Counted from the stretch's first letter, positions 1 to 10,079 are shown. The stretch is DNA of 64,000 bases from Fibrobacter succinogenes (GCA_902779055.1 CACZAD010000007.1:62001-126000), one strand, 5' to 3'. Notes: generated by a model from the sequence alone, not told the origin. A program made the numbers and translations.

Positions 1-1570
1 CATGGAAAAGATTTATGACGACAGTCTCCGTGGTAACGAAGGTCTGCGTGTCAGCGTGCAGGATGTCAAGAAACGCGAAGTCCATTACCGTTCCAAGAAC
101 GTGGTCGAAGCGCAGTCCGGCTTGAATCTCGTGCTGACGATTGACCGCAATATGCAGGAAATTGTCGAGAAGGCTTTGAAGGATGGCGTGGCCGAATTCA
201 TGGCAACGAGCGCCAGTGCCGTTGTCGTCGATCCGTACACGGGTGAAATCCTTGCGATGGCGAGCTACCCGACGTTTGACCCGAATTCCAAGATCCAGGG
301 AATCGGTCGTATGTCCAAGAACGAAATCATTTCGATGTCTTACGAACCGGGTTCGACGTTCAAGGTGATTACCGCTGCGGCTGCGCTCGAAAACAACGCT
401 GTCAGCCCCGAAAAGATTTATGTGAACGAAGGCCGTTGCTGGAAATGGAACCCGAAGTCCGAAAAGATTTGCGATACGCACGTCTACGGTGATATGAATA
501 TGAGCGAAGCGATGGTGCAGTCCTCGAATATCGTGTTTGCAAAGATTGCTTCCGAAGTGGGCGCGGTGCGTATGCATAAGATGGCTCGTGCCTTTGGCAT
601 TGGCGAAAGGGCTTTTGACAATTACACGGGCGAAGAAAGCGGAAGGCTTTTGACTCCGGATGAACTCACTCGTGACGACAGAACGCTCAAGACGATGGGC
701 TTTGGCCATGCCGTTTCCGTGACGCCGATCCAGATGGTGATGGCTTATGCGGCGATTGCGAATGGCGGAAAGCTGATGCGTCCGCAGATTGTCAAGGAAT
801 GGCGTGATTTGAATGGCGACGTGGTTGAAAAGAAGGCTCCGGTGGAACTCCGTCGCGTCGTATCGGAAAAGACGGCTGCGACGATCCGCAAGATGCTCAA
901 CCGCGTGGTGAACAGCGGTACGGCAAAGCGTGTCGCTTCGCAGAAGCTGACGGACGTGCTGTTTGGCGGCAAGACGGGTACAGCAGAAAAGTACAACCAC
1001 TTGACCCGTTCTTACGACCGCAATTCGCAGGTGGCATCGTTCATTGGCCTTGCTCCGTCCGAAGATACGCGCTATGTGTGCCTCGTGCTTGTGGATGACC
1101 CGCAAGGAAAGCACGTGGGCGGCCTTACTGCAGGTCCGATATTCCGCCGCATCATGGAAGGCATTTATTACCACCCGGCTCTCTCGCCCAGGGCTCACAA
1201 TTTAAGACAGGTGGAACTGGGTTCCCTGTGTGACAAGGACTTTGCCGGAATGACGACTGTAGCTGCCAAGGATTACGCCAGAAAGCACCGTTGCCCGGTT
1301 CACTTTGAAGGCAAGGGCTCTCGCGTGATTTCGGAAAGAGTCGATATGGGACTCGTTAACGGCAAGACGCTTTTGCTCGGTGATGCAGTGGCAAGCAAGA
1401 TGCCGAACTTGCAGGGACTTTCTTTGAAGGATGCTCTCGAAGTGATGGGGAACATCCGCATGAATGTTGAATATACAGGAAAGGGTCGCGTGGTGGCTCA
1501 GGAACCCAAGGCCGAAGAAGCCTTGCAGAAGGGAACCATTTGCAAATTGACCTTAAAGGAGAAAAGCTGA
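1..1570 (+). CDS. ftsI: Peptidoglycan transpeptidase FtsI (PBP3-type), 5' end outside window
   Basis: Cross-links septal peptidoglycan in the periplasm as part of the divisome. The visible 522 residues carry all three penicillin-binding motifs: SxxK (STFK, S118-K121), SSN (174-176) and KTG (324-326). A C-terminal PASTA-like domain lies at about residues 455-520. The cytoplasmic tail, membrane anchor and start of the dimerisation domain are missing, so the gene begins before base 1; the ATG at base 2 is internal. Its TGA stop overlaps the murE start (TGATG). PASTA domains on FtsI are usual in Firmicutes and also occur in some Gram-negative phyla. First visible gene of the dcw operon. Confidence 0.95.
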   Translation, partial: MEKIYDDSLRGNEGLRVSVQDVKKREVHYRSKNVVEAQSGLNLVLTIDRNMQEIVEKALKDGVAEFMATSASAVVVDPYTGEILAMASYPTFDPNSKIQGIGRMSKNEIISMSYEPGSTFKVITAAAALENNAVSPEKIYVNEGRCWKWNPKSEKICDTHVYGDMNMSEAMVQSSNIVFAKIASEVGAVRMHKMARAFGIGERAFDNYTGEESGRLLTPDELTRDDRTLKTMGFGHAVSVTPIQMVMAYAAIANGGKLMRPQIVKEWRDLNGDVVEKKAPVELRRVVSEKTAATIRKMLNRVVNSGTAKRVASQKLTDVLFGGKTGTAEKYNHLTRSYDRNSQVASFIGLAPSEDTRYVCLVLVDDPQGKHVGGLTAGPIFRRIMEGIYYHPALSPRAHNLRQVELGSLCDKDFAGMTTVAAKDYARKHRCPVHFEGKGSRVISERVDMGLVNGKTLLLGDAVASKMPNLQGLSLKDALEVMGNIRMNVEYTGKGRVVAQEPKAEEALQKGTICKLTLKEKS

Positions 1571-2985
1571 TGATTTCGGAAGGACTTATGGAAAAGTTGT
1601 CCGTGACGGGGCTTTGTGATGATTCCCGCCGTGTGAAACCGGGGAATTTGTTCTTCTCCGTTCCAGCGGAAGGATTTGAAACGTTCGCCCGTAGTGCTAT
1701 TGCGGCTGGTGCCGTTGCGGTCGTGGGTGAGACTATGGCTCCGGAAGGACTCACGTCCAAGTGGATCCAGGTGGCTGATGTGAAGGCTGCCCGCCTGGAA
1801 GCTGCAAGGATTTTTTACAAGGATCCGTTTAGCAAGCTCACTTGCCACGCGGTTACCGGTACAAACGGCAAGACTACGAGCGCATTCCTCATGAATGCGA
1901 TGCTTGAAGCGGCTGGCCACAAGACGGCTCTGTTGGGCACGATCTTGAACAAGATTGGCGACAAGTCCGTGCCGGCGACGCTTACGACTCCGGGTCAGCT
2001 TGACTTGTTCGCTTTTGCGGCAGACGCTGTTGCTGCTGGTTGCACGGACCTCGTGATGGAAGCTTCTTCTCATTCGCTCCACCAGGGACGCGAAGCGGGC
2101 ATTCGCTTTAAGAGCGGCCTCTTTAGCAACTTGACGCAGGACCATCTCGATTACCACAAGACGATGGACGCCTACTTTGAAGCCAAGAAGTTGCTGTTCA
2201 CGAAGTACCTCACCGATAACGGTGTGGCTGTCATCAACATTGACGACGCCCATGGCGAAAAGCTCTTTAACGGTCTGGACTGCCGCAAGGTCGCTGTCTC
2301 GAGACTCGGCAAGGCTAAGGCCGACATCAAGCCTTTTGGCGAAGTGAAGAATACCGAGGACGGTCTGGAATTTACGCTTCCGGCCATTTCGAAAGAAAAG
2401 TTCGAAACTCCGCTCTGTGGCGACTTTAACGTGGATAACGTTCTCCTGGTGCTTGCCTGGGCTGATGCGCTTGGCATTCCCGAAGCTGCAATGCGTAAAG
2501 CCATTGCGACGGTTCGCGTGCCGGGACGTTTTGAAAAGGTCTGGAATAAGAACGGCAAGCACGTGATCGTGGACTATGCCCATACGCCGGATGCTCTTGA
2601 ACGTGTGCTGAACACGGCCCGTGGACTTTGCCGCGGCAAGCTTTCGACGGTGTTCGGCTGCGGTGGCGACCGTGACAAGACGAAGCGCCCGATCATGGGT
2701 GGCATTGCCGAACGTATTGCCGACAAGGCATGGCTTACCTCTGACAATCCGCGTACCGAAAATCCGGCGGCAATCATTGCTGATGTGCGCGCGGGTATGA
2801 CGACGGACAAGTTTGAAGTTGTAGAAAACCGCGAAGAGGCCATCAACCGCGCCTGTGCAGAACTCAAGGACGGCGACTGGCTTGTGATTGCGGGCAAGGG
2901 TCACGAAGATTACCAGATCATCGGCAAGACCAAACATCATTTTGACGATCGCGAAATTGCGATGAAGGCTATGGAACAATGCTAA
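1570..2985 (+). CDS. murE: UDP-MurNAc-tripeptide synthetase MurE (meso-DAP adding)
   Basis: Adds the third amino acid to UDP-MurNAc-L-Ala-D-Glu in the cytoplasm. The Mur-ligase ATP loop GTNGKTT is at residues 97-103. The specificity motif DNPR is at 392-395, which in this family indicates meso-diaminopimelate rather than lysine. A longer frame from 1540 lies inside ftsI. I chose ATG 1570 because AAAGGA at 1555-1560 precedes it at good spacing and it overlaps the ftsI stop. The result is 471 aa, normal for the family. It is translationally coupled to ftsI and its 3' end overlaps murF. Confidence 0.96.
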   Translation: MISEGLMEKLSVTGLCDDSRRVKPGNLFFSVPAEGFETFARSAIAAGAVAVVGETMAPEGLTSKWIQVADVKAARLEAARIFYKDPFSKLTCHAVTGTNGKTTSAFLMNAMLEAAGHKTALLGTILNKIGDKSVPATLTTPGQLDLFAFAADAVAAGCTDLVMEASSHSLHQGREAGIRFKSGLFSNLTQDHLDYHKTMDAYFEAKKLLFTKYLTDNGVAVINIDDAHGEKLFNGLDCRKVAVSRLGKAKADIKPFGEVKNTEDGLEFTLPAISKEKFETPLCGDFNVDNVLLVLAWADALGIPEAAMRKAIATVRVPGRFEKVWNKNGKHVIVDYAHTPDALERVLNTARGLCRGKLSTVFGCGGDRDKTKRPIMGGIAERIADKAWLTSDNPRTENPAAIIADVRAGMTTDKFEVVENREEAINRACAELKDGDWLVIAGKGHEDYQIIGKTKHHFDDREIAMKAMEQC

Positions 2986-4364
2986 AGCTTGATTTGACAA
3001 TTGGCGACATGCTCAAGATTCTGGAAACCGAGTCGGTCGGTGTTCCGGCGCGTACGCTTAAACGCAAGGTGAATCTGTGCATGGATTCTCGCGAAAAGGC
3101 CAAGGGCGTTGTCTTTTGGCCGATTAAGGGCGCTAGGTTTGATGCCCACCAGTTTATTTCTCAAATGGAAAAGGACGGAGCTCTGATGAGCGTTGTAAAC
3201 GAAGATGCTATAGATCAGAATGTCAAGATGTACGCCCCGGTCGATGACACGACCAAGGCCCTCTTGAAGCTTGCCAAGGGCTACCAGAAGCTTTTCAAGG
3301 TGAAGAAGGTCGCTATTACCGGAAGTAACGGCAAGACGACCACGAAGGAAATGACGAAGGCCGTGCTTTCGATGAAGTTCAATACCCATGCCACGCAGGG
3401 TAACTTCAACAACCATATCGGTGTGCCGATGACGTTGTTCCAGCTGAAGCATAGCCACGAAGCTGCCGTTGTCGAAATGGGTACAAGCGGTCCGGACGAA
3501 ATCCGTCCGCTTTCGCTGGCGACCGAACCGGATGTTGCCGTGATCACGAACATTGGCGCAAGCCACTTGGAACGTCTTGGCGATCTCGACGGTGTCTTTA
3601 ACGAAAAAATCAACATTACCGCTGGCCTCAAGAAGGGCGGCTTGCTGATTGTGAACGCTGACGATGAACGCCTTTGCAAGGTGAAGTCCACCAAGAATGT
3701 CAAGGTCGTGACCTTTGGTGTTCATCGCGGCATTGTCAAGCCCGAAAAGCTCAAGTGGAACGAAAACTTCTGTGCCGATTTCTACATCGGACGCACGCAC
3801 TTTACGCTGAACGTTCCGGGCGACCATAACCTTTATGACGCTCTCGCCGCGATTGCCGTTGGCGAAGCGTTCCGCATCCCGAAGGGCGATATTGCAAAGG
3901 CTCTTGCAAACTTCCGCTCGACGAGCATGCGTATGGAAGTGAAGATTGCGAACGGCTTCAAGATTGTCTCGGACTGCTACAATGCGAACCCGTCTTCGAC
4001 GAAGATGGCGCTCCAGACGCTTGGCAACATGAAGCTCGATGGAAACCGCATTGCCGTGCTTGGCGACATGCTTGAACTCGGCAAGGAAAGTGGCAATTTG
4101 CACAAGCAGATTGGCGCCATGGTTCCCGAAATGAATTTCGATATGCTCCTTGCTGTTGGTGAACAGGCGAAGATGTATGTGGAAGGGGCTAAGTCCCGTG
4201 GCATGAAGAGCGTGTACCACTTTGATACGGTACCGGAAGTGGTAGCGTTCTTGAGCGAAACCGTTGCCGAAGGCGATGTGCTTTTGGTGAAGGGAAGCCG
4301 CGGTATGCATATGGAACAGGTCGTCGATGCGTTGCTGCATATGACTCCGGTTTTCAAGGCTTAA
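2979..4364 (+). CDS. murF: UDP-MurNAc-tripeptide:D-Ala-D-Ala ligase MurF
   Basis: Adds the D-Ala-D-Ala dipeptide, completing the cytoplasmic pentapeptide precursor. The Mur-ligase ATP loop TGSNGKTTT is at residues 114-122, followed by the central domain and a C-terminal domain ending with a VKGSRGMHME stretch typical of MurF. 461 aa is normal. The start overlaps the murE stop by 7 bases. In most dcw clusters mraY and murD follow; here ftsW follows after only 20 bases. Confidence 0.95.
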   Translation: MLKLDLTIGDMLKILETESVGVPARTLKRKVNLCMDSREKAKGVVFWPIKGARFDAHQFISQMEKDGALMSVVNEDAIDQNVKMYAPVDDTTKALLKLAKGYQKLFKVKKVAITGSNGKTTTKEMTKAVLSMKFNTHATQGNFNNHIGVPMTLFQLKHSHEAAVVEMGTSGPDEIRPLSLATEPDVAVITNIGASHLERLGDLDGVFNEKINITAGLKKGGLLIVNADDERLCKVKSTKNVKVVTFGVHRGIVKPEKLKWNENFCADFYIGRTHFTLNVPGDHNLYDALAAIAVGEAFRIPKGDIAKALANFRSTSMRMEVKIANGFKIVSDCYNANPSSTKMALQTLGNMKLDGNRIAVLGDMLELGKESGNLHKQIGAMVPEMNFDMLLAVGEQAKMYVEGAKSRGMKSVYHFDTVPEVVAFLSETVAEGDVLLVKGSRGMHMEQVVDALLHMTPVFKA

Positions 4365-4384
4365 GGTAGGGATCAGCAGTTAAG

Positions 4385-5557
4385 ATGTCAAACGGTCAGT
4401 CAACAGGAATGAACAAGCTTTTGCTTTTTGTCACATTAATGATAATGTGCTTTGGCGTTGCTGTCATTTATTCTGCGTCTGTACCTGTGGCGGTCAAGAA
4501 TAACTTGCCTCCTGAACACTATCTGAAGATCCATTTCTCGCATGTCGTGATTGCTGTTGTCGCTCTTGGCGTGTTCAGCAAGATTGATTATGCGCTGTGG
4601 AAGGTGCTTGCCCGCTTTAGCTTTGGCGTTGGAGCCGTCCTTACGTTTGCGACGATCATTGCTGGCATTTCGACAAAGGGCGCCACTCGCTGGATCTGGG
4701 GTATTCAGCCGTCCGAAATCTTGAAGTTTGGCTTTATCGCCTGGGTCTGCTCGAAACTTTCGAACGCCGGTGACGAAATCAAGACGCTCAAGTGCTCGAT
4801 TATCCAGCCGGGTGTACCGATGTTGATTTCGGCGATTCTGCTTGCCTTGCAGCCGAACTTCTCGATGCTGATTATGTTCTGTGCCCTCTTGCTTGTGGTT
4901 CTCCTGATAGCAGGTGCCAACTACAAGTACATCGGAATTTCCGTGTTGGCTAGCATTCCGGTGGGACTTCTCGTGTTGCTAACGAAGGGCCATACGAGCA
5001 GACGTATTCAGGCCTTCTTCTCGGAAGCAGGGACAAAGAGCGATGCGCAGTACCAGTCGGAACATGCCATTGCCGCTCTTGGAAACGGAGGTCTGTTTGG
5101 AACGGGTATCGGTATGGGCGAACAGAAACTGGGATTTTTGCCCGAATCCCACAAGGATGTGATTTACGCTGTGATTGGTGAAGAATTTGGATTTGTCGGG
5201 ACGGTATCGGTTCTGCTTGCGTTTGCGATCCTCTTTTCGCAGGGATACAACATTGCAAGGAACTCTACTACCCGCTTTGGAAAGTATATGGCTGTAGCTT
5301 TGACGACTTCGTTGTTCATGAACTTTGTGATTCATGTATGCGTGTGCGTCGGGCTTATCCCCACGACGGGACAGCCGTTGCCGTTCCTCAGCTATGGCGG
5401 AACGAACTTGATTTTCTCGGCTGCGTTTATCGGTATCTTGTTGAACATTTCCCGTTCGACGACTGGTAAGAGCATCCGTGAACCGTTCATGAGCAGTCCT
5501 ATGACTTATGAAACGGGTCGTTTTACGAATTTTGGAGCAAGAAGGAGTTCTATATGA
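4385..5557 (+). CDS. ftsW: Lipid II polymerase FtsW (SEDS family)
   Basis: Membrane glycosyltransferase that polymerises lipid II at the septum with the FtsI partner encoded upstream. 390 aa with about ten hydrophobic segments. The SEDS C-terminal signature LPFLSYGGTNL is clear, and residues around GNGGLFGTGIG match the conserved periplasmic loop. The extra short N-terminus allows an alternative ATG at 4409; neither start has a strong Shine-Dalgarno sequence. The neighbouring ftsI, murG and ftsQAZ favour FtsW over RodA. The stop overlaps murG as ATGA. Confidence 0.94.
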   Translation: MSNGQSTGMNKLLLFVTLMIMCFGVAVIYSASVPVAVKNNLPPEHYLKIHFSHVVIAVVALGVFSKIDYALWKVLARFSFGVGAVLTFATIIAGISTKGATRWIWGIQPSEILKFGFIAWVCSKLSNAGDEIKTLKCSIIQPGVPMLISAILLALQPNFSMLIMFCALLLVVLLIAGANYKYIGISVLASIPVGLLVLLTKGHTSRRIQAFFSEAGTKSDAQYQSEHAIAALGNGGLFGTGIGMGEQKLGFLPESHKDVIYAVIGEEFGFVGTVSVLLAFAILFSQGYNIARNSTTRFGKYMAVALTTSLFMNFVIHVCVCVGLIPTTGQPLPFLSYGGTNLIFSAAFIGILLNISRSTTGKSIREPFMSSPMTYETGRFTNFGARRSSI

Positions 5558-6624
5558 AAAAGTTCCTCTTTGTTTGCGGTGGCACTGGTGGCCATATTTT
5601 CCCGGCAGTGGCTATTGCCGAAAGTTTGAAGAAGATGGGTGTGACGGATATTACGTTTGCTGGCCGCAAGGATTCCATGGAAGAACGCCTTGTGTCCAAG
5701 AATTGGCCGTACGAATACATCTCGGCTGTGCCTCTCCATCGTGGACCGTTCCTCAAGAATTTGGCTTTGCCCTTTAACTTGACCAAGTCGCTTGTCCGTG
5801 CAAAGAGCGTTGTGAAGAAGGTGAACCCGGATGTCGTGATTGCGACGGGTGGTTACGTTTCGCTTCCGATCGTGCTTGCCGCAGGTTCGATGGGTATCCC
5901 TGTTTATTTGCAGGAACAGAATGCCGTTGCCGGTATCGCCAATAAGGTGGGTGCCCGTTATGCAAAGACGGTCTTTGTGACTTCCGAAGAAGCGATGAAG
6001 GGTTTCCCGATCGAAAAGACCCGCATTCTCGGTAATCCTGTCCGCGAACTCCCGGCTGCCGATTCCTTGAAGCGTCCGGTGGAATTCCGTGAAGGCCGCA
6101 AGGCGGTGTTCATTGTCGGTGGCTCCCAGGGTGCCGTGGGCATCAACAACAAGATTGAAGAAAGTATTGGTCGCATTGCCGCCCACGAAGATATCAGCGT
6201 GGTGTGGCAGGTAGGCGCCAAGAACGTCGACGACATCAACAACCGTCTTGGCATTTTGCCGAACGTTGCCGTCCGTGGCTTCTTGGACAACATCTATGCG
6301 TATATGAAGCACGCCGACATCATTATCAGCCGTGCCGGTGCATCGGGACTTGCCGAGATTTTGGCTTTTGGCAAGCCGTCCATTTTGCTCCCGTATCCGC
6401 ATGCAACGGCAAACCATCAGGAACACAACGCCCGCGTTGTTGAACGCGCTGGTGCCGCTCTCGTGGAACTTGATGATGAACCGAATGATCTTTGGAACAA
6501 GGTTGAATCTCTTCTGTACGATCCGGAACGCTTGAAGAAGATGGGCGAGGCCGCTGCTTCGCTTGGTATGCCGGATGCTGCTGACCAGATTGCAAAAATT
6601 ATTCTCGACAAGGAGAGAATGTAA
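5554..6624 (+). CDS. murG: UDP-GlcNAc:lipid I transferase MurG
   Basis: Converts lipid I to lipid II on the inner face of the cytoplasmic membrane. The N-terminal glycine-rich GGTGGH loop is at residues 9-14. The UDP-GlcNAc-binding region (SRAGASGLAE followed by GKPSILLPYP) lies in the C-terminal half. 356 aa is normal for this GT28 enzyme. The start overlaps the ftsW stop by 4 bases (ATGA), with a GAAGGAG-like site just upstream. The stop overlaps murC as TAATG. Confidence 0.96.
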   Translation: MKKFLFVCGGTGGHIFPAVAIAESLKKMGVTDITFAGRKDSMEERLVSKNWPYEYISAVPLHRGPFLKNLALPFNLTKSLVRAKSVVKKVNPDVVIATGGYVSLPIVLAAGSMGIPVYLQEQNAVAGIANKVGARYAKTVFVTSEEAMKGFPIEKTRILGNPVRELPAADSLKRPVEFREGRKAVFIVGGSQGAVGINNKIEESIGRIAAHEDISVVWQVGAKNVDDINNRLGILPNVAVRGFLDNIYAYMKHADIIISRAGASGLAEILAFGKPSILLPYPHATANHQEHNARVVERAGAALVELDDEPNDLWNKVESLLYDPERLKKMGEAAASLGMPDAADQIAKIILDKERM

Positions 6625-8006
6625 TGCAGATTAATGATTGTAAACGTGTCCGCCGCCTCCACTTTGTGGGTATCGGTGGCGCCGGTATGTCTGGAATTGC
6701 CGAAGTCCTCCACGAAAATGGTTTTGTGGTGACGGGTTCCGATATGGGCGAAGGTGCCGTCATTGATTACCTGAAAGGTCTTGGCATTCGCATTGATCCG
6801 AAGCACGAAGCAAAGAATGTTGTGGATGCGGACTTGGTGGTCTATTCATCGGCTATCCCGTTTGACAATCCGGAACTTGTCGAAGCTCGCGCTCGCCGTA
6901 TCCCGATAATCCGCCGTGCCGAAATGCTCGGTGAACTGATGCGCCTCAAGTACACGCTCTCCATCGCAGGTACGCATGGCAAGACGACCACGACTTCTAT
7001 CGTTGGTGCCATTTGGGAAGAAGCCGGCCTTGACCCGACGATTATCGTCGGCGGTATTGTGAAGGGCAAGTGCAGTGGCGCCAAGGTTGGCCACGGTGAC
7101 TACCTCATTGCAGAAAGTGACGAATTCGACCGCAGCTTCCTTTCGATGATGCCGTCTTCGGCCATCATCACGAACATCGATGCCGACCATCTCGATACTT
7201 ACGAGAACATCGAGGCCATCAAGGATGCATTTACGCAGTTCGCGAACAAGATTCCGTTCTACGGTCAGGTGATTGTTTGCCTCGACGACCCGAACGTGCA
7301 GCAGATTTTGTCCCAGCTCAAGAAACCGGTGATTACCTATGGCTTTACCCGTCAGGCAAAGTACCGCATCGAAAACCTCACGTTCGTGAAGGGCTACCCG
7401 AAGTTTGAAATCCTCAATGACGGCAAGAGCCTCGGCGAATTCAAGCTCCAGATTCCGGGCCGCCACAACGTTTTGAATGCGACTGCCGCTGTGGCACTCG
7501 CTGTTGAAGAAGGCATTTCGATCGAAGTTGCCCGCAAGGCCGTGGCTGCATTCGAAGGCGTGAAGCGCCGCTTTGAATTCATCGGCGAAAAGAACGGTGT
7601 CATGGTCTTTGATGACTATGCCCACCACCCGACCGAAGCTACCGCAACGCTCCTTGGCTTCCGCGAAGCGTTCCCGGACAAGCGCATCATTGTCGCTTTC
7701 CAGCCGCATCTGTTTACGCGTACGCGCGACCAGCACGAAGCCTTCGGTAGTGCATTCTCGAACTGCGACGTGCTTTTGGTGACTGACATTTACCCGTCCC
7801 GTGAAAAGCCCATTGAAGGCGTGACCGGCATGCTCGTTTCGAACAGCGCAGCCGACCGTGGTCACCGCGATGCCCGCTTTATCGGTGATGTGAACAACTT
7901 GATCCCGGTTTGCAAGGATTTGCTCAAGCCGAACGACGTGATTGTTCTGATGGGTGCCGGTAACATTTGGAAACTTGGCCAGACGATTTTGGAGAAGAGC
8001 ATTTGA
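6624..8006 (+). CDS. murC: UDP-MurNAc:L-alanine ligase MurC
   Basis: First amino-acid ligase of peptidoglycan precursor synthesis. The N-terminal nucleotide-fold motif GIGGAGM starts at residue 16, and the Mur ATP loop GTHGKTTT is at 116-123. The sequence around DDYAHHPTE is characteristic of MurC. 460 aa, full length. Its ATG shares one base with the murG stop. Only murC, murE and murF of the four Mur amino-acid ligases are present here; murD is not. Confidence 0.96.
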   Translation: MQINDCKRVRRLHFVGIGGAGMSGIAEVLHENGFVVTGSDMGEGAVIDYLKGLGIRIDPKHEAKNVVDADLVVYSSAIPFDNPELVEARARRIPIIRRAEMLGELMRLKYTLSIAGTHGKTTTTSIVGAIWEEAGLDPTIIVGGIVKGKCSGAKVGHGDYLIAESDEFDRSFLSMMPSSAIITNIDADHLDTYENIEAIKDAFTQFANKIPFYGQVIVCLDDPNVQQILSQLKKPVITYGFTRQAKYRIENLTFVKGYPKFEILNDGKSLGEFKLQIPGRHNVLNATAAVALAVEEGISIEVARKAVAAFEGVKRRFEFIGEKNGVMVFDDYAHHPTEATATLLGFREAFPDKRIIVAFQPHLFTRTRDQHEAFGSAFSNCDVLLVTDIYPSREKPIEGVTGMLVSNSAADRGHRDARFIGDVNNLIPVCKDLLKPNDVIVLMGAGNIWKLGQTILEKSI

Positions 8007-8845
8007 CCTTAGAAGATACGAACTTGTTCGGTCGACGGATCGGATACAACGAACGCAAACGCAAGCGTAAGCGTGCCCGTATGAGACGGATGCGCATTGC
8101 TAGTGCTGTCCGTTGGTACAAGCGCAAGGGCTGGGTTTTGACCTTGCTCCTTGTGGTTGCATTCGTCGCACTGTGGCAGAGTCGTTTCTATCTCCACCAG
8201 ATCAATCCGCTGGAGTTGAGGCATTTGCAGTATATCGAAATCGAAGGCAACCGTATGCTTTCATGGGAAGACGTGGTGCAGAGCGCACAGGTTGAAACAG
8301 GAATGCTGATGTCGGAACTGGATGCCGACTCTGTCAAGAAGTCTCTCTTGCAGATTCCGCTGATCCATTCTGCCGAAGTCGAAAGCAAGTTCCCGTCGTC
8401 GCTTTACATCAAGCTTCAGGAAGCTTCGCCTATCGTGTCGGTTCTTGAAGATGGCAAGGGTACGGTCTACTCAGAACGCGGGCTTTCGCTTCCGATGTCG
8501 ATGATGACGGCTCTCCACTTGCCGATTCTCGAAAATGAATCGGTCGGAAAGGTCAAGCAGGTGGTTGCGTTCCTGTCCGTGATGCGCAAGGAAGACAAGT
8601 CTCTTTATGATCGCGTGTCGCAGATCGGATGGTCTGAACAGGATCGTGCCTTTGAAGTGTTCTTCAAGGACGTCGGATTTAAAGTGATGTTCCCGGAATC
8701 GAACTGGGATAAGGATTTGTTTATTCTGTACGAAGCTATCGGAAAAGGCTTTCGCAGAGATTTGCTTTGCGCAGGCGAGGTCGATATGAGATTTCATGGA
8801 TTTGCGTATATAAAAAACTTTGATAAGAGGTGTGTCAATGGATGA
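8003..8845 (+). CDS. ftsQ: Cell division protein FtsQ (POTRA domain)
   Basis: Bitopic divisome scaffold. A very basic cytoplasmic N-terminus (KRKRKRARMRR region) is followed by one membrane helix at about residues 44-59, then a POTRA domain (about 75-145) and the FtsQ C-terminal region. I chose TTG 8003: GGAG at 7991-7994 sits 8 bases upstream and the codon overlaps the murC stop (TTGA). The in-frame ATG at 7967 would need a 40-base overlap into murC. The result is about 280 aa. Identity rests on domain order plus position between murC and ftsA, because FtsQ is poorly conserved. Confidence 0.88.
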   Translation: MTLEDTNLFGRRIGYNERKRKRKRARMRRMRIASAVRWYKRKGWVLTLLLVVAFVALWQSRFYLHQINPLELRHLQYIEIEGNRMLSWEDVVQSAQVETGMLMSELDADSVKKSLLQIPLIHSAEVESKFPSSLYIKLQEASPIVSVLEDGKGTVYSERGLSLPMSMMTALHLPILENESVGKVKQVVAFLSVMRKEDKSLYDRVSQIGWSEQDRAFEVFFKDVGFKVMFPESNWDKDLFILYEAIGKGFRRDLLCAGEVDMRFHGFAYIKNFDKRCVNG

Positions 8846-10079
8846 TAATAGGCAAATGGTCAAAAAAGAGGACTACATTTTCGGGCTGGATATCGGCGCT
8901 TCGAAAGTGAACTTGTTCGTTGGCATCTCGGAAGGGGAATCTGTCCGAGTTGTAGAATGCGGTGACTTCCCGCTGGAATCGTCCGAAGAATACGATTCCG
9001 TCGTCGATACGTTGCAAAAGGCTGTCCATATGCTGGAATCATCGGCTGGTGTCGATGTGCGCGATGTCTATGTCGGCATTGCAGGGAAGCATGTATCGTC
9101 CTTCAGCTACAAGGGCCTCGTGACGCTTCCGACAAACGAAGTCCGTGAAGAAGATATTATCAATGTCCAGAGGCAGGCAAGTACGCTTCCGGACAAGGCC
9201 GGCGAGATTATCCACATCTTCCCGGGTGAATATACGCTGGATGACAGGACTGGAATTCGTAACCCCAAGGGTTATTCTGGCCGTCGTTTGGGAGTCGAAG
9301 TTCAGGTGGTTACCTCACGCCCGAACGCTCTCCAGGATATTGCCAAGTGTGTGAACCGCGCCGGTCTCCAGGTTGCAAACTTTGTTCTTGAACCGCTCGC
9401 CGCTGCATCTGCCGTTCTTTCCGATGATGAACGTGAACTCGGTGTGGCTCTGATCGACATTGGCGCCGGTTCTGCAGATGTTGCCGTCTTTGTGAAGGAT
9501 TCCGTACGTTACACGGCATCGCTTGACATTGCTGGCAACGTGATTACAAGCGACATCAGCAAGTGCCTCAAGGTTCCTGTATCTCTTTCCAAGGCGGAAG
9601 AAATCAAGAAAAAGTACGGCACCTGCTCGCTCAACAATTTGATTGAAGATGAAACCTTCCCGGTCCCGGGTGTGGGCGACCGTGGAGAAGTTCTCTGTTC
9701 TCGTAAACTTTTGGCTCAGATCATTACTGCGCGCGTTGCAGAAATCTTCAAGCTCCTGGCCAAGGATTTGGAAAAGCATCACCTGGATACGGTCATTGAT
9801 GGCGGTATCGTGCTAACGGGTGGCTGCTGCAACTTGACCGGCATCGAAGAGATTGCAAGCAAGGTGTTTAAGAAGCCTGTTCATATCGGGAAACCGAGAG
9901 GCATGAGCGGTATTCAGGAAGCTTTCCAGAATCCGTCCTATGCAACGGGCATTGGGCTTTTGTATTACGCGAACAAGAAGCTTCGCGAAAGAAAACAGCG
10001 TGAAACGGGTACCCAGTTTGCAGTTTCTGTCAAGAAGGGTATGCAACGTCTTCGCGACATCTTCAGGACTTATTTTTAA
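8838..10079 (+). CDS. ftsA: Cell division actin-like protein FtsA
   Basis: Cytoplasmic actin-fold ATPase that tethers FtsZ to the membrane. The phosphate-1 motif GLDIGASKV is near the N-terminus, the phosphate-2 motif ALIDIGAGSADV lies mid-protein, and the late GGIVLTGG motif is present. The C-terminus has a basic amphipathic stretch (KGMQRLRDIFRTYF) that fits the membrane-targeting helix. I chose ATG 8838 because AAGAGG (8825-8830) precedes it at 7 bases; an upstream in-frame ATG at 8820 lacks this. It overlaps ftsQ by 8 bases and ftsZ follows after 33 bases. Confidence 0.95.
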   Translation: MDDNRQMVKKEDYIFGLDIGASKVNLFVGISEGESVRVVECGDFPLESSEEYDSVVDTLQKAVHMLESSAGVDVRDVYVGIAGKHVSSFSYKGLVTLPTNEVREEDIINVQRQASTLPDKAGEIIHIFPGEYTLDDRTGIRNPKGYSGRRLGVEVQVVTSRPNALQDIAKCVNRAGLQVANFVLEPLAAASAVLSDDERELGVALIDIGAGSADVAVFVKDSVRYTASLDIAGNVITSDISKCLKVPVSLSKAEEIKKKYGTCSLNNLIEDETFPVPGVGDRGEVLCSRKLLAQIITARVAEIFKLLAKDLEKHHLDTVIDGGIVLTGGCCNLTGIEEIASKVFKKPVHIGKPRGMSGIQEAFQNPSYATGIGLLYYANKKLRERKQRETGTQFAVSVKKGMQRLRDIFRTYF

